A stretch of 64,000 nt of DNA from Phymatolithon calcareum (taxonomy: Eukaryota > Rhodophyta > Florideophyceae > Hapalidiales), in assembly GCA_977006965.1 (NCBI GenBank), contig OZ345359.1, positions 930,001 through 994,000 of the forward strand, in the 5' to 3' direction. Shown here piece after piece: positions 29,336-41,174 of the stretch. The notes under the pieces are model-generated. The model saw only the letters and a list, made by a program, of their open reading frames with translations. It did no database searches and was not told where the DNA came from. Positions within the stretch are counted from its first letter, which is position 1. The number at the start of each line of letters is the position of its first letter. Both the position numbers and the translations under genes were made by a program.

Positions 29336-31275
29336 GGCAATATTCGTTAATATATCGGTATGGTACTTCGTTGATTTCTACCCGAGGGGAAAGATACCGA
29401 CAAGAATATGGAGCAGTCAAGCTGCCAGAGGATGAGGGAGTGCTTTGATCCACTGCGGTACTTAGTTTAGTTCCGTCTTGTGTAGTAGAGGACTCGCTCG
29501 TTGGTAACTAATAACTGTAGTTTCCGTTGTCAGCAACACGTTGGACATGAATTTCGTTAGTCGCGTTGAGTAAATGTTTACGCACAAGTCCACGTAGTTG
29601 AGGCCAAATCGAGGTTGGCTTGCACCAGATATGTTTCCTACAATGTTGGCACTGATGATTGGGGCTCATTTAGGGAACCAAAGTTGCCACTCAAGCTGGC
29701 TGGCAGAATAGGGAACATTGACGGCAATAGACACTGTAAAAAAGGGAACTGGGAAAAGTGGAACAACCGTGAATGTGCTCATCCAAAATGGCGACTCCAC
29801 AAAAGCAATGCTCCATGCTCTGGAGACAGGAGTCTTGGAAATTTGGACATTAACCAAAGCTCTCCACCAGGACTCCAGCCACTACGGTCTGGACAGCTAA
29901 GACCATGACCAGCAAGTACCTTTAATCTGATGACCATGGTGTGCAGATTTCGGATTGCAAACGCAAACTTGCTGTAAGAATCATCCCCGCGGAGGGGACC
30001 AATGCAAGTCGGCGTGCGGATTCTGTCGCATTAAGCATTGGCGCGGCAATTATTATTGTCACTCTCATGACTTGTTCAGGAATTCAATTCCATGAAGTAG
30101 AGACTGATAAGAAAACACTGTAAGCTAACATCTGAGAATCTAGTTTCGCATGATGCTCTACAGTATGATACCAGCCCATTCACTTGAGTGCACTGGGATG
30201 CGACCAGCGGCAAATGAGCCACATCATGATCATCATGACTTTGAGTGCTGTACAGCAACACGACCCCCCAATACATAACATTGGATTAATTCCCAAAGGT
30301 TTAAAAATTAGCCGTTTATTGACAACAATGGATCACTTGAAGCTTTTCGTGGGAAGGAATTGGGAAATCATGCGGAGATGGGTACGGAAAGGGAATCCCT
30401 GGGAATCCCTATGATATGATACCCGTCTCCGCATGATTTCCCAATTCCTTCCCACGAAAAGCTCAACATTAGTGATCTATTATTGTCAATGAACGGCTAG
30501 TTTTTAGACCTTTGGGATGAGCTTCGTTGAACAACATCAAAGACGCGGATAAATAATCAGCTGATTATTGGTTGATTAATCACCGTAGACGACCCCACTA
30601 CACTTATCATACAGTTCCCATAGGAGTTGGGAACTGGTGATTTTGATATGGTTTTTCAATGTCTTACAGTATGATAGCGTGCGGACTAAGTGCATGAACG
30701 GATCAGAGTCATTGGGCACACTTGATTTGAATGTGTTAGAGGTCCGAGTGTACCAATAGTGGTCCGAAGATTGGTCCATTGGTCCACAAAGTAGGCATTT
30801 TCAGCTGAAGGCTGACTTCCCCTCTCCTGCAAATACGGCATAGATCTGCGTGTGTCCATCGACAAAACGTATCAAATGTGTTGAGTTGGAGCCATACTAT
30901 ATCGATCTACTGTATACGCGAGACCAAGATTGGATTGCAAAATGACATTCACACATTTCATTGAAGCCTGATTTCTTTTCTTCTATTTATTATAGTTTAG
31001 AGTGGGACAGCCCATAACTAAAGCCAGCCAATACACGGTATAAAGCACCCGAGACGACAGGACAGGAAAGAGAATGAACAGACAGACAACATCAACAAGT
31101 TGCCTCTACTACGCGTATATACACAAGCAAACCTTCAAGGACAACCAAAAGCCACGGCAATGCCCGACGCCGCAAAAACTGGTTCAAAACACCCTACAGT
31201 ACCGATGTTCCTCCACAATTCCCATCCACGTCAGGGGCTCCGACAAATCCCGAAACAGGAACGAAGTATCCCCGT
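29336..31275. other. Long intergenic stretch, AT-rich, with a fold-back repeat
   Basis: No gene with recognisable domains was seen. The only clear structure is the large inverted repeat at 30291-30516. The last 250 bp are the 3' flank of the minus-strand gene that ends at 31276. Confidence 0.5.
30291..30516. repeat. Fold-back element, arms about 100 bp
   Basis: Arms at 30291-30393 and 30421-30516 are near-reverse complements, starting TCCCAAAGGT on the left and sharing GCTTTTCGTGGGAAGGAATT in the inner half. The inner halves are almost perfect, and the outer halves have a few mismatches. No ORF was seen. It is probably a MITE; its target duplication is not visible. Confidence 0.8.
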
Positions 31276-32760
31276 CTATTGTGTCTTTTGTTTAACCAAC
31301 CGTGCATTAACCGACACCCCATCTTTCTGCCCCATCTCCATCGCCTCCAACATTTGCCCTTGTTCCCCCACAGCAACAATCCCATCTCCCTCGCTCCTTC
31401 TACTCCTCACAGTCCCCGTCGTACTCGGACATGAAAACACCGCAACATCCTCATCATCATCCCCATCCACCATCGCCTCCACCCTCGCCCTTTCCTCCCT
31501 CCTTGCCCCCTCCGTCGCACTCGGAATATTCCGCACAGTAGCACGCTGCATCTGCAATTCATGCAGCGTATGTCCCCCCGCATCATCCCACGGCGTATAC
31601 CGTATAGCCTCATCAAAATGCAACAACGCCTTCTCCCTCGCCCCCTCAACAGTCCCCGTCGCCGCACGTGCCGCATAAGTCTGCCCAAGCGCATGATGCA
31701 CCGCCCTCCTCAGCGCCGCATCGCTCGGCAGCGCACCCGGGGTCGCCCCCGGTCTCTCCGGCGGCAGCAACCTCACCGCAAGCGCCGCAAGATTCGCCGC
31801 AGCCTCCAACGCCGCCGCCGGCGACGGCGCACAAGTTCGCTCACATATGCACACCGGCGCCGCCGCCAACCTTAGTGCCGTGAGCGCACGCGCGCAATAC
31901 AGATTAGCTCGAGCCGCCGACGCACTCTCGCGCAACGACAACGCATCCAACGCGCGTCCGAGCGCGACAAAAGTCGCAGAAGCGCGTGCACATGCCGGCA
32001 AATCCTCTCTCCGTGTGGAGCATTCTGCGAGCAGCATTGCCGCTCGCAATTCCAGCGACGCAATGCGCGGCACGGACGCCAGTGCGCTGCGCGCAGACTC
32101 TGCGCTCGCCACACCGGCCGCGAAGTTCCCGGCGCGGGAATGTGCCGCCGCGGCCTCGATGAGGAGCGATGCATGTAGCGCGCCATGGATTGCATGCAGA
32201 CCCGCTGTGCGCAGACGGCGCTCGCCGGCAGTGGCATGGTCGAGCGCATCGGGTCTTCCGAGCGCGGCGAGGGTGCGATGTGCACGGGCGGCAGAAACGG
32301 GGTTTGAAGCATCGGGAAGGGAATTCAACGTGCGAGAGAGTTCCTCCGCGATCTCCGGGCGCATGGGAGTGTCCGCCCGTTCGGCCACGGGGAGCAGGGC
32401 GCGGAGCGCTGCTTCGGGGGTGGCACCGCGCGCGGCGGAAAGTGCGGCCGAGGCAGCGGAAGCGTCTGTGACTTCGGAGCCGGGATTTGAGCCGGCTCCC
32501 TCGCTGAAAACGGCGGATGCAGCGGTGTGCAACCCTTGTCCGAGGTACGTGCCGCCGAGAGAGGAAGACGCGAGACTTAGTTCGCCGTAAGGGAACGGCG
32601 AGCAGGTTGAGCCGGTGTGCGAGGAATTGCCAGCGGAGGCGACGTGAGAGGCACGCTTGAGCGGTTTGGAGGGGGAGTTGGGGTCGGAGGATAGGAAGGA
32701 AGAGGTCCCACGGCGGGCGGCATCCTCGGCTAAGACGGTGTAGCTTACGCAACAACCCAT
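31276..32760 (-). CDS. Predicted N-myristoylated alanine-rich helical protein
   Basis: 494 residues from the ATG at 32760. An upstream in-frame ATG at 32934 is less likely, because 32760 gives MGCCVSYTVL, a textbook N-myristoylation signal (G2, S6) with palmitoylatable C3 and C4. A Ser-rich low-complexity region follows to about residue 100. The rest is strongly Ala-rich and helical, with a late TPR-like stretch (EKALLHFDEAIRYTPWDDAG). I recognise no catalytic domain. A membrane-anchored scaffold is the simplest reading. The gene is GC-rich, intronless and divergent from CCT7, with 472 bp between their starts. Confidence 0.65.
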   Translation of the reverse strand: MGCCVSYTVLAEDAARRGTSSFLSSDPNSPSKPLKRASHVASAGNSSHTGSTCSPFPYGELSLASSSLGGTYLGQGLHTAASAVFSEGAGSNPGSEVTDASAASAALSAARGATPEAALRALLPVAERADTPMRPEIAEELSRTLNSLPDASNPVSAARAHRTLAALGRPDALDHATAGERRLRTAGLHAIHGALHASLLIEAAAAHSRAGNFAAGVASAESARSALASVPRIASLELRAAMLLAECSTRREDLPACARASATFVALGRALDALSLRESASAARANLYCARALTALRLAAAPVCICERTCAPSPAAALEAAANLAALAVRLLPPERPGATPGALPSDAALRRAVHHALGQTYAARAATGTVEGAREKALLHFDEAIRYTPWDDAGGHTLHELQMQRATVRNIPSATEGARREERARVEAMVDGDDDEDVAVFSCPSTTGTVRSRRSEGDGIVAVGEQGQMLEAMEMGQKDGVSVNARLVKQKTQ

Positions 32761-33232
32761 GGCGGTAATACCGGACAACGCCCGAGAGAGGTGGAAGGGT
32801 GGGAAGGCAAATAGATTGTTAGCCGTGGTGCATGGTTCCGCCCGTGAGGTTGCCGGTCGGGTGAGGAAGGTGCACTTTTCAGGTCGTATTTGGGTGCACG
32901 TCACGGATAAGACGCATGAGCGCCTTCGTGGCAAGTCCCCATTTCATGGATTTGTTATTTTTGCGTTTGTGAGAGGCACAAAATGGCTACGCAAATTTTG
33001 TGTTGCTGTGTGAGCCAATTGGCGGTCGGGAAACTGTGTTTTGTAGTTTCAGTTTGAGTCTAGACTGTTCGAGCTTCACAACGCGGGAGTGTCAAAAAGG
33101 GTATGATACATTTTGCTTCCCGAACGGCGTACCGTTAGAGTTGATCTGTCTTGTCAGTGTGGTGCAGAGAGTGCGGGAAAGCTCTTGTCGGATTTCCAAC
33201 GAGTTCCCATTTCAGTTTATTGCTCCTCCGCA
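32761..33232. promoter_or_regulatory. Shared upstream region of two divergent genes
   Basis: The 472 bp lie between the starts of the myristoylated-protein gene (-) and CCT7 (+). I see no clear TATA box or defined operator. The position alone suggests a bidirectional promoter. Confidence 0.4.
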
Positions 33233-35048
33233 ATGAGCCAGTTTCTCGCTCCGCAGATCGTCTTCCTGAAAGATGGCACAGACACAAGCCAGGGTAAAGG
33301 GCAACTTGGTAAGATCTTCACGTCCTCGCCCCATTGTTTTCCTCAAACGCACATCCTCCCAGTTGCTGACATTATGCTTTCCACTCCGCATTTGGTCGTC
33401 TGGCATAGTCTCCAATATGAACGCCTGCTTCGCGATCGTAGAAATTTTGCGAACAACATTGGGTCCACGCGGCCTGGATAAGCTTATCGACGAAGGTCGT
33501 GGGAAAGTTACAATTTCTAATGATGGGGCAACAATCATGAAGTTACTCGATATTGTCCATCCCGCCGCACGGACGCTTGTCGATATTGCTCGCTCGCAAG
33601 ATGCTCAGGTGGGCGATGGCACCACTTCCGTTACCCTTCTCGCCGGCGAGATGCTAAAGAATTGCAAGGACTATGTTCAGGACGGACTTCATCCCCGCGT
33701 TATCATCCGCGCATACCGTCGAGCCGCTGCGCTGGCTGTAGCCCGCGTCAAGGAGCTCGCAGTTGATATTCATGGAAAGGATCCCGCTGAGCATCGACTA
33801 CTTCTCCAGCGCTGCGCTTCGACATCCCTCAATTCTAAACTTATTGCGCATCAGAAGGAATTCTTCTCCAATATCGTCACCGATGCCGTACTTGCGCTGG
33901 ACACCGATCTTGATGTGTCCATGATCGGCATCAAGAAGGTTCAGGGTGGTTCTGCAACCGACTCCCAGCTCGTCAAGGGTGTCGCATTTAAGAAAACCTT
34001 TTCCTATGCTGGGTTTGAACAGCAGCCTAAGAAGTTCAAGGATCCCAAGGTCATTCTACTCAACTTGGAACTCGAACTCAAAGCAGAGAAGGACAATGCC
34101 GAGGTTCGCGTAACCTCTGTCAGCGACTATCAGGCCATTGTTGATGCTGAGTGGCATATTATTTACGAAAAGCTCGATCACATTGTTAAGACGGGTGCCA
34201 AAGTTGTCCTCTCACGACTCGCAATCGGCGATCTTGCAACCCAATATTTCGCTGACCGCGATATCTTCTGTGCTGGACGAGTGACTGAGGAAGATATGGT
34301 GCGTGTCTCTCGTGCTGTCGGTGCCGTCGTGCAGACTACCATGAATGGCGTGGCCGAAGCGGACTACGATAGAATTCTCGGGCAATGTGCGTCCTTCGAG
34401 GAGGTTCAGATCGGGAACGAGCGGTACAATATGTTCACAGGTTGCCCGAAGGCGAAGACCGCGACAATCATCGTCCGCGGCGGGTCGGAGCAGTTCATGG
34501 CAGAGACGGAGCGCTCGCTAAACGATTCGATCATGGTTGTCCGTCGCGCTATCAAACACTCCACGGCGGTTGCCGGGGGTGGTGCCGTTGAGATGGAACT
34601 CAGCCGATACCTTCGAAATCACTCACTGACCGTGCAGGGTAAGGAGCAGCTTCTCATTCAGGCATTTGCGAAGGCGCTTGAAGTTATTCCAAGGACGCTT
34701 TGCGATAACGCTGGATTTGACTCGACAGATGTGTTGAACAAGCTGCGTGCAAAGCATGCGACCCGGGATGGAAAGTGGTTTGGTGTTAACATTGAAGAAT
34801 CTGGAATTTGCAATACGTGGGAGTCGTTTGTTTGGGAGCCTGCCCTCGTGAAAATTAATGCTATCTCCGCTGCGGCTGAAGCGGCCTGCATGATCCTCTC
34901 GGTGGATGAGACTATTAAGAACCCGCAGTCAGAGCAGCCATCTGGCCAAGCTCCGCCCAGAGGCGCACCCGGCATGGGTGGTATGGCAGGCATGATGGGT
35001 GGCGGCGGAAGGGGAGTGCGTAAAATGAAGGGACGGGGAGGACGTTAG
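33233..35048 (+). CDS. CCT7: T-complex protein 1 subunit eta (CCT7)
   Basis: CDS is join(33233..33308,33409..35048), 571 residues, a normal length. The family marks are present: [11 protein letters not shown], the ATP-site NDGATI, GDGTTSV, and later [12 protein letters not shown] and VDETIKNP. Paralogue assignment to eta rests on the [25 protein letters not shown] and [11 protein letters not shown] segments, which are eta-specific. A Gly/Met-rich tail ([18 protein letters not shown]) ends the protein. The 100-bp intron (33309-33408, GTAAGA to ATAG) splits a valine codon, and exon 1 ([20 protein letters not shown]...) matches the normal N-terminus. The unspliced frame from 33273 would add a spurious N-terminus. 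CCT7 is part of the eight-membered cytosolic chaperonin that folds actin and tubulin. Confidence 0.95.
33309..33408 (+). other. Intron of CCT7
   Basis: This is a 100-bp GT-AG intron with donor GTAAGA and acceptor TGGCATAG. It joins the leucine of G-Q-L to V-S-N in frame, as expected from the family. Confidence 0.9.
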
Positions 35049-38000
35049 GACTTATCGAAGTTGTGATGTACTAGAAGGGAACTCTAACTATCATTTGTAA
35101 AATGCTTGCTCAAACATTAATTCAGAGAATGCTGGAGCTTCTTTAGAAATTCGTCCTCTGTGCTTTTAGTAATACCAAAAGAAACTTGAAAAGAGAGATT
35201 TATTCACCTAAACTGTAGCGTCTCGTTTTTGTTGGAGATGAAGTGGGCGGGGAAGCCCTTATAGTTGCTTCGCTCCATAAAAGGCGATATTGGTGGCTTC
35301 GTTCACCTCACTGCCAATGCAGGTTACGCCGCAGTGGCTATCGGCCGTCTCGCTGTATGTTCCCCTGTCTGGGCGGCTTTTGCGCCAGTGAAAGACTCGC
35401 GAATCAATCTGCTGGAGCTCTTCTCCGCGACCGCAGAAACTTGTTGACGGATTGCATTCGTCCATAGGAACATTAAGAACTGTGGACCGCAACATAGCTT
35501 TGCGGGGCAAGGGCCGCGTCGGGCATGACCAAATGTTACTTCTCCGGAGAATACGACCGTTTGCTTTTCCTTGTGCCTCTTACAGTGATCCTTGTGCTTC
35601 TTCCTTCTCTCATTGCTCTCCTTGCTCTCTACTTCAGTGTGATGATGTAAGGGCGATGCGCCGTTTGTCTTGACAGGTTTTCTGTCGCAGATTGTTGTCG
35701 AAGCCACACTGGCCACACTCTCTGGGTGGCTCTTAGTCGCGAAAATCGTCCGGATGTGCTTTGCCGGGAGGAAAGTTCGCGCACCATCACAGTATCGAAC
35801 AGAAGTACTCAAGTGGATCTATTGTTGTGAACGCGATTAGATCATTTGAAACAGCCTCAAGCAATGTTTGGCATTGAGAAGTGGGATAGTGGTCAGAGAA
35901 TGTGGGGCCGGAAACGTACATCTTGGCAAGGAATAAAATTACGCTGAGTAGTTCATGAAAAGCGCGAGGTACGTTTCGGGGCATTTCAGATTCAGTAGAT
36001 TATCATCGCCCCACGTCAAGAGATTCTGTCGTCAAGACCATCGACGCTCCGCTGGACACGCAGCGATCTCGTGCAAAGATGGGACGACAATAATACCGCT
36101 CACGATGCAAAGTACAATGGTGCAGTTCCTACAGAAATTTCGTTCCGCACTATTGCGCACGGAAGACAGGTGCGGTAGATTCTTGACGGTTTGCATGAAA
36201 CGAGAGCTCATGTATTCTTGCCGTATGAGCGGGGGCACTTTATTAGTTGTCCATATGACTTGTGTTGTTTTCTTTCAGAATATTTAAGGTAGTCTACTGC
36301 TGCTCCACGTCTAAGGGGCCTCTAAGATGCTCCCGCATTTAATCTACTCCCCAACTGCGTCCGCGAAGTACTACAGACATACCACTATATGGAGACATCC
36401 GTGTGTCCTTGTCGGAACGTAGTTCAATTTTTGCTTCTGACAGGATCCGAACCGAAAACCCACCTTCAAATAGGACGTTCTTGACTGCATTCAACTGGTG
36501 AAGATATTAGGTACAGTAGTCTCCGAAGTTGTTCTACAGGTATGACGAATTTCAAGCCGGTAACAGAGGAAGTCTGCAAGCTATTCCGCTTCCGACGACG
36601 TTTAAGACAACTATCGGTGGCTACAGGAGCATTTCGCAGCATATTTTGACAGTTAATTGGTGGTATTCCGGCTCTCATTCTTGAACGCAGTCTCTTTGCG
36701 AAAATTGTGCACGATCACTAGTGAAGACAGTCAAAGAACTTTAGCATTACGGAAACTCTAAACAAGCCTGCTCTTCACAGTCGCCAAGTCGACAACATGC
36801 TACGTCCATCATTCCAGCGTTTGCTACAGCATGTCAACATGGCATAAAACTCAAAGGCACTTTTCGCTTTGGCAGTGCAAGCGGTTCGCAATGCATGAGG
36901 TTTCGGGCAGGATGCAGAATGAAGCGTAGAGGCCGATGATGTCTACAATCCTGTAGGACACTATTTTCCCTCATACATCTGCGCACCACGGTTCGCAACG
37001 CTGTCTCGCCCTCAATTCTCCAGGAGTCGTCTCGCAGTCCTCGCCTGGTGCATAAACCTTCATCAACGCGCTCTTTTGTGCAACAAGTCGCCAAATCGCA
37101 CAAACGCCATAGGTCGGCATGCCGCACCCATCATGTAACATTCTGCCGAGAGCTGGATGGGAAGCACATAGAAGTGAAATCCCGCACATCACCTGGATTT
37201 CTCAATGCTTCATGATCGGGAAGACAGTATCGCACTGACAGCCTTGCCCTTCTTCAGATCATCAAAAGTCACACACCGCACAAGATCATCGCAGCATAGT
37301 TGTGACGACCCGTTCAGTCCGTTCGCCGAGCACACCGTGATGGGTGATGCGAATAATCCTGCCGGTATTGTGGGAGGGGTCTTCGCAATCGGCTGACATT
37401 CCAATCACAATTGCAGCTCTTATATTTTCCAGCGGTCGAGAATCGAGTGACAGGGATGGTCAAGGTATTTGCATGTGAGGTACATTAAGCAATTGCCAGT
37501 CAGTCTTAAGTTCGAGATGACACTACAGTGTCGAACAATCGTTTTGCCGTCTTACTGGTCATTCTGACGGCTATCCAGAAAATAGAGGCATCAACGTCTA
37601 TCGATTGATGCCATTGATTCCCCGCCTACGCTTGCTCGTCATGACACTTTGCAAACGGCGCGCGCTGCAGGTGTCACTCAGCATACTTGTAAAGCTGCCT
37701 ATTGCCGAATTTTGTTCATACACAAGTCGGATGTGTTCGTCAGCCCGATGGGAAAAATAGTACACATCACACTCTGTGTGAGTCCGTGGATAGTAGATGG
37801 AAAATGACGAGCAGCCTAGGCGACGATGAGGTTTACGCCTCTGTTTTGATAACCTCGGCCGATTTTTCCTGCGGTAATTGACCGTTTCAGTCACCGCCCC
37901 TGGGATTCACTGTAATGGTGCATATCATACATTCGCTGCGGGTATTTATTCGGCCGACGACGGCCGGAGTGATCGATTGAACCCGACAAGCAAGCCACAG

Positions 38001-39503
38001 TCGCCCTGCGACACATGGGTCATCTTGGGATGGATTCCTGCTCCTCCAAGTCGTGACGACCGAGAAGTTGGTCTTTATGAACTCGGTTGGGCCGTAGTCT
38101 GCAGAGGCTTACTCATCGGCGTGACTTTGTAGACCACCGCGCAATGAGGGTTCATGAACGTCATCTTTTCCAGCCGGGATTTGCAGCTGCATGGGATTCT
38201 TGAGTTTCTCTTCTGTATCTGGTGCCCGAATTTGACGTTTGCTTTTTCTTCTTCTCGTTGATGACGATAAAAACTTTTATTGGAATTACCGGCTGACTGT
38301 CGAGTCCTCATGGGCTCGGCATGACGATAATTGGCTATCTGAAACGAGAAGAACAACAGTAATTGTTGTTTATGTGTGCGTCACTCTGGGCGTCATGATA
38401 GCCTGAGCGTATAACTTAAGCTTCGGTCGCCTGACTGCAGTCACTCTTAACTCGGTGCTTCATGTTGAGGGTCCTACGTTCTATCTGTTACGTTGATTTC
38501 GTAGACGCGATAAGCCGTAGGTCATCCATTATTCTTTTTCCGGCCAACTTGACCCGAAACGTAACTTAGTTCTCCCTGGCACATCAGCCATTTGGATATC
38601 GCCAAATCCCCAGTGGGCGGCGCGAGCCGCAAGTTCAACGTGGTGGCACTTGACGTAGTAGTAAGGTGATTTTTTGTAACCTGTGAGATCGTTCTGCATT
38701 TCTGCACTGGGCTCTCTGGATTAGTGTGTTGGTTCGAGTCGCTGGCGGCGTACAATGGTTCGGAAAATGTGTCGCACAATGATTCCGGAAACTGCCCTCT
38801 TCGCATGTCGCCTTCACGAGTATTATTCCTCTCCGCTGGGATTACCAGTTTACATCGATGGGGTATTTTCAAGTGATAGATCCCCAGCCTGTGTGTTGGC
38901 ACTTGCGACAGCCAGCGTGCGGTAAGTCGCAGGATCCAACTGCAGCACACCAGCTATCCCCAGTGCTTAGAGTGTTTCCCGGTGCCTCCGGGTACCACAA
39001 ACTATAAGTAGGACACTATAGGGTAGCCCAAACTAAGCAGGAGAGTTGAGAAGCTAGCATCAAAAGTACTGTATCGTCGTGCTTGGCTTACCCCCTGCCA
39101 TGCCCGCGATTTTCATTGCTTACGCAGCAGTCCCGGCGGGGACTGAACCGCTGTTCGTTCTTGCCAATGCTACGTGACACAGAGCAAATGTTAAAATTCG
39201 TGTCTATATTTTAAGGACGATGAGTATTGTCAAGGACGGCAATCATACAAGAATACAAGTACATACAAGCTTAGCTGCAAACTTCAACTGCAGTATGCTC
39301 CCCCAAGTGTCCAACAATTGCAGCGTGAGTCTAACGTCCGAGTACATAGCCGCGAGAGATGACTACGCAAAAACAGCGCAATTATTCATCAACTGCGGCA
39401 AAATGGCTCCACTCCGTACAGCTCCAGTCGACTTTTGTGAAAAGTTGACGACAAAACAAAAATAGATAGTCCAACTCAATACACGTTCCTCTCAACTTCC
39501 TTC
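35049..39503. other. Gene-poor stretch, no gene recognised
   Basis: There are several ORFs of 100-160 codons (for example 35324-35812 minus and 38522-38950 minus), but none has domains or a convincing protein-like composition. The only repeat recognised is at 38035-38350. I saw no RNA gene. Confidence 0.5.
38035..38350. repeat. Dispersed repeat B, left copy, coding remnant on minus strand
   Basis: This stretch is about 70-75% identical, inverted, to 42575-42895. Landmarks are TTGGAATTACCGGCTGAC and GTGCCCGAATTTGACGTTTG. In the minus reading both copies keep the peptide pattern A-N-V-K-x-G-H, R-N, M-x-x-M-N-P and Q-T-T-A-Q, so it was probably protein-coding in an old element. Confidence 0.6.
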
Positions 39504-41174
39504 CTACCGCTCTAGCGGCACCTTACACTGCAGCATATTGTTAAGCATATCCACAACTCGATCAGAACCCTCCCTCAAGCCGGCATGCGTATACTCATTG
39601 GTGACCCAAACATGCAAATTGGATACAACATCCGCCGTCTTCATACTGCATTCAAAGTCCACCATGCTATCATTGTAATAAGCAACCGCAGCCGCCGGAA
39701 TAAGGTTGGAACGAAGAGCTTCCACACAATACAGCTGGTCCCAATCCTTGACCTTAGCAATCGCAAGCGCAGTCTCTTTCCACGGTCGCAGCGCCGCAAT
39801 TTCGTCAAGCATCCACGGGAAAACCATTTCGCCCGTAAGATACACTCTACCTCCAGCATGCGCCGCCTTGAGCGCATCAAATTGCGGAAATTCGTTAGTA
39901 ATAACACGATCCGCGGCCCATGCAGCCCCCTCGCCACCGCCGTTGCAGTAGCACGCTTCATGCAGCACCATGTAAAGCGGGTTTGTATCAAACGAAATAA
40001 TTTCATCCACATTCTTGAGGAAATAATAGCTCAACACTCGCTCACCGGTCAGTCTTTTCGTCACCCATGCCCTTTCCAACAGATAATGCAACCGGGCAAA
40101 ACTACCCGGAACGCCAAGACATGAAAGTCCAATCGCCTGCAAACCGCGCACAGACAAAACGCTACCAGACGGCAGAGATACAACACCACCCACCTGCCGA
40201 TCAATGTGCAACACAATGTCACGCAACACATCCTCATCATTCGGGAAAATCTCGTAATACTTGTCCATCTGACGCAACGCGCGCGGAGCAAGATTTCGAT
40301 ACACAGTCTCAGCGGAACATCCCGGGGTGACAGGAGCAAGTCCACCTGCAATCATGACCTTTTCAAGCGCCCATGGAAAATAGGACAAATAAGTGAGACA
40401 ACAAAAGCCGCCAAAACTCTGTCCAAGAATCGACCATTTCCCACCCTGATCCAGCATGGCTCTACGAATGAGTTCTGCGTCACGCACAATACTGTCCGCA
40501 CGAAAGCAACGAAGATAAGACAGTCGCTCAGCTTGCGACATTCCTTCAAGAGTCTCCGTCACAACCGGGGTACTGAGTCCCGTCCCCCGCTGATCGAGCA
40601 GCAGCAATCGATGATCGCGCGCAAGTTTGCGGACAAATTCCCCAGACTCCGACAAGCGCGGACTTTCGAATCCAGGCCCTCCCTGAAAGTAAACGAGACA
40701 TGGCAGCGCGGACCGCACGTCGTGCGGGCCGGCATTCACAACCTCGCGCACAAATACCTCCACCTCCCCGCCGATGGTACCGGAGTAATCTAGCGGCACC
40801 GCGAAGCGACGGTTGGTCAACAGAAGACCCTTGAGCCGGAAGGACACTGCGTCATCCAGTTGACGCGCCGAAGGCCACTGAAGCGACATTACACGCCCGC
40901 CGCCGTTGGCACTCATGCGGGTCACTTGCAAGCGATGCTGAGAGAGTGCAAGGGGGAGACGTGCGGACGTGGTGCAGAGGAAGGAAGGAAGGATCGAGGG
41001 GGCTGATGTGGAGGGGAGGTGCGAGCTGCACATGGACTGTGCGGGTAGCAAGAGGTGGAGAGAGGCCGGGCGCGAGTGGAGTGGGCAGCGACACGAAACA
41101 GAAGTGGATTCGTGATTCGGGACTGTCCGCGCACACGATGCGAGCACACTACGCTCTGTACGGGTGCCCGTCAT
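39504..41174 (-). CDS. Alpha/beta hydrolase, peptidase S33 (proline iminopeptidase-like)
   Basis: An open frame of 556 residues. The oxyanion strand YFQGGPGFE is at about 162-170, DQRGTGLS at 204-211, and the nucleophile elbow GQSFGG is at 251-256 (serine 253). The C-terminal HVWVTNEYTHAG carries the presumed catalytic histidine. These match the S33 prolyl aminopeptidases, which remove N-terminal proline from peptides. The start is uncertain. Residues 1-86 are rich in Ser, Arg, Pro and Leu and nearly free of acidic residues, so the ATG at 41174 or 41033 would give an organelle-targeting extension. The ATG at 40916 (MSANGGG) gives a cytosolic form of 470 residues. No intron is needed. Confidence 0.8.
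   Translation of the reverse strand: MTGTRTERSVLASCARTVPNHESTSVSCRCPLHSRPASLHLLLPAQSMCSSHLPSTSAPSILPSFLCTTSARLPLALSQHRLQVTRMSANGGGRVMSLQWPSARQLDDAVSFRLKGLLLTNRRFAVPLDYSGTIGGEVEVFVREVVNAGPHDVRSALPCLVYFQGGPGFESPRLSESGEFVRKLARDHRLLLLDQRGTGLSTPVVTETLEGMSQAERLSYLRCFRADSIVRDAELIRRAMLDQGGKWSILGQSFGGFCCLTYLSYFPWALEKVMIAGGLAPVTPGCSAETVYRNLAPRALRQMDKYYEIFPNDEDVLRDIVLHIDRQVGGVVSLPSGSVLSVRGLQAIGLSCLGVPGSFARLHYLLERAWVTKRLTGERVLSYYFLKNVDEIISFDTNPLYMVLHEACYCNGGGEGAAWAADRVITNEFPQFDALKAAHAGGRVYLTGEMVFPWMLDEIAALRPWKETALAIAKVKDWDQLYCVEALRSNLIPAAAVAYYNDSMVDFECSMKTADVVSNLHVWVTNEYTHAGLREGSDRVVDMLNNMLQCKVPLER

Noticed and set aside
31561-32755. ORFs of 100-283 codons overlapping the myristoylated-protein gene
   Set aside because: Same cause: GC-rich shadow frames with Arg/Ala/Pro-biased composition.
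33273-33408. Alternative N-terminus of CCT7 from the ATG at 33273
   Set aside because: This frame reads through the intron. The spliced N-terminus from 33233 matches the family exactly.
39090-39160. Possible tRNA T-arm (GGTTCAGTCCCC on the minus strand)
   Set aside because: No acceptor stem, anticodon arm or D-arm can be fitted around it.
39585-40793. Plus-strand ORFs over the S33 hydrolase
   Set aside because: They are antisense shadows. The minus strand carries the catalytic motifs.
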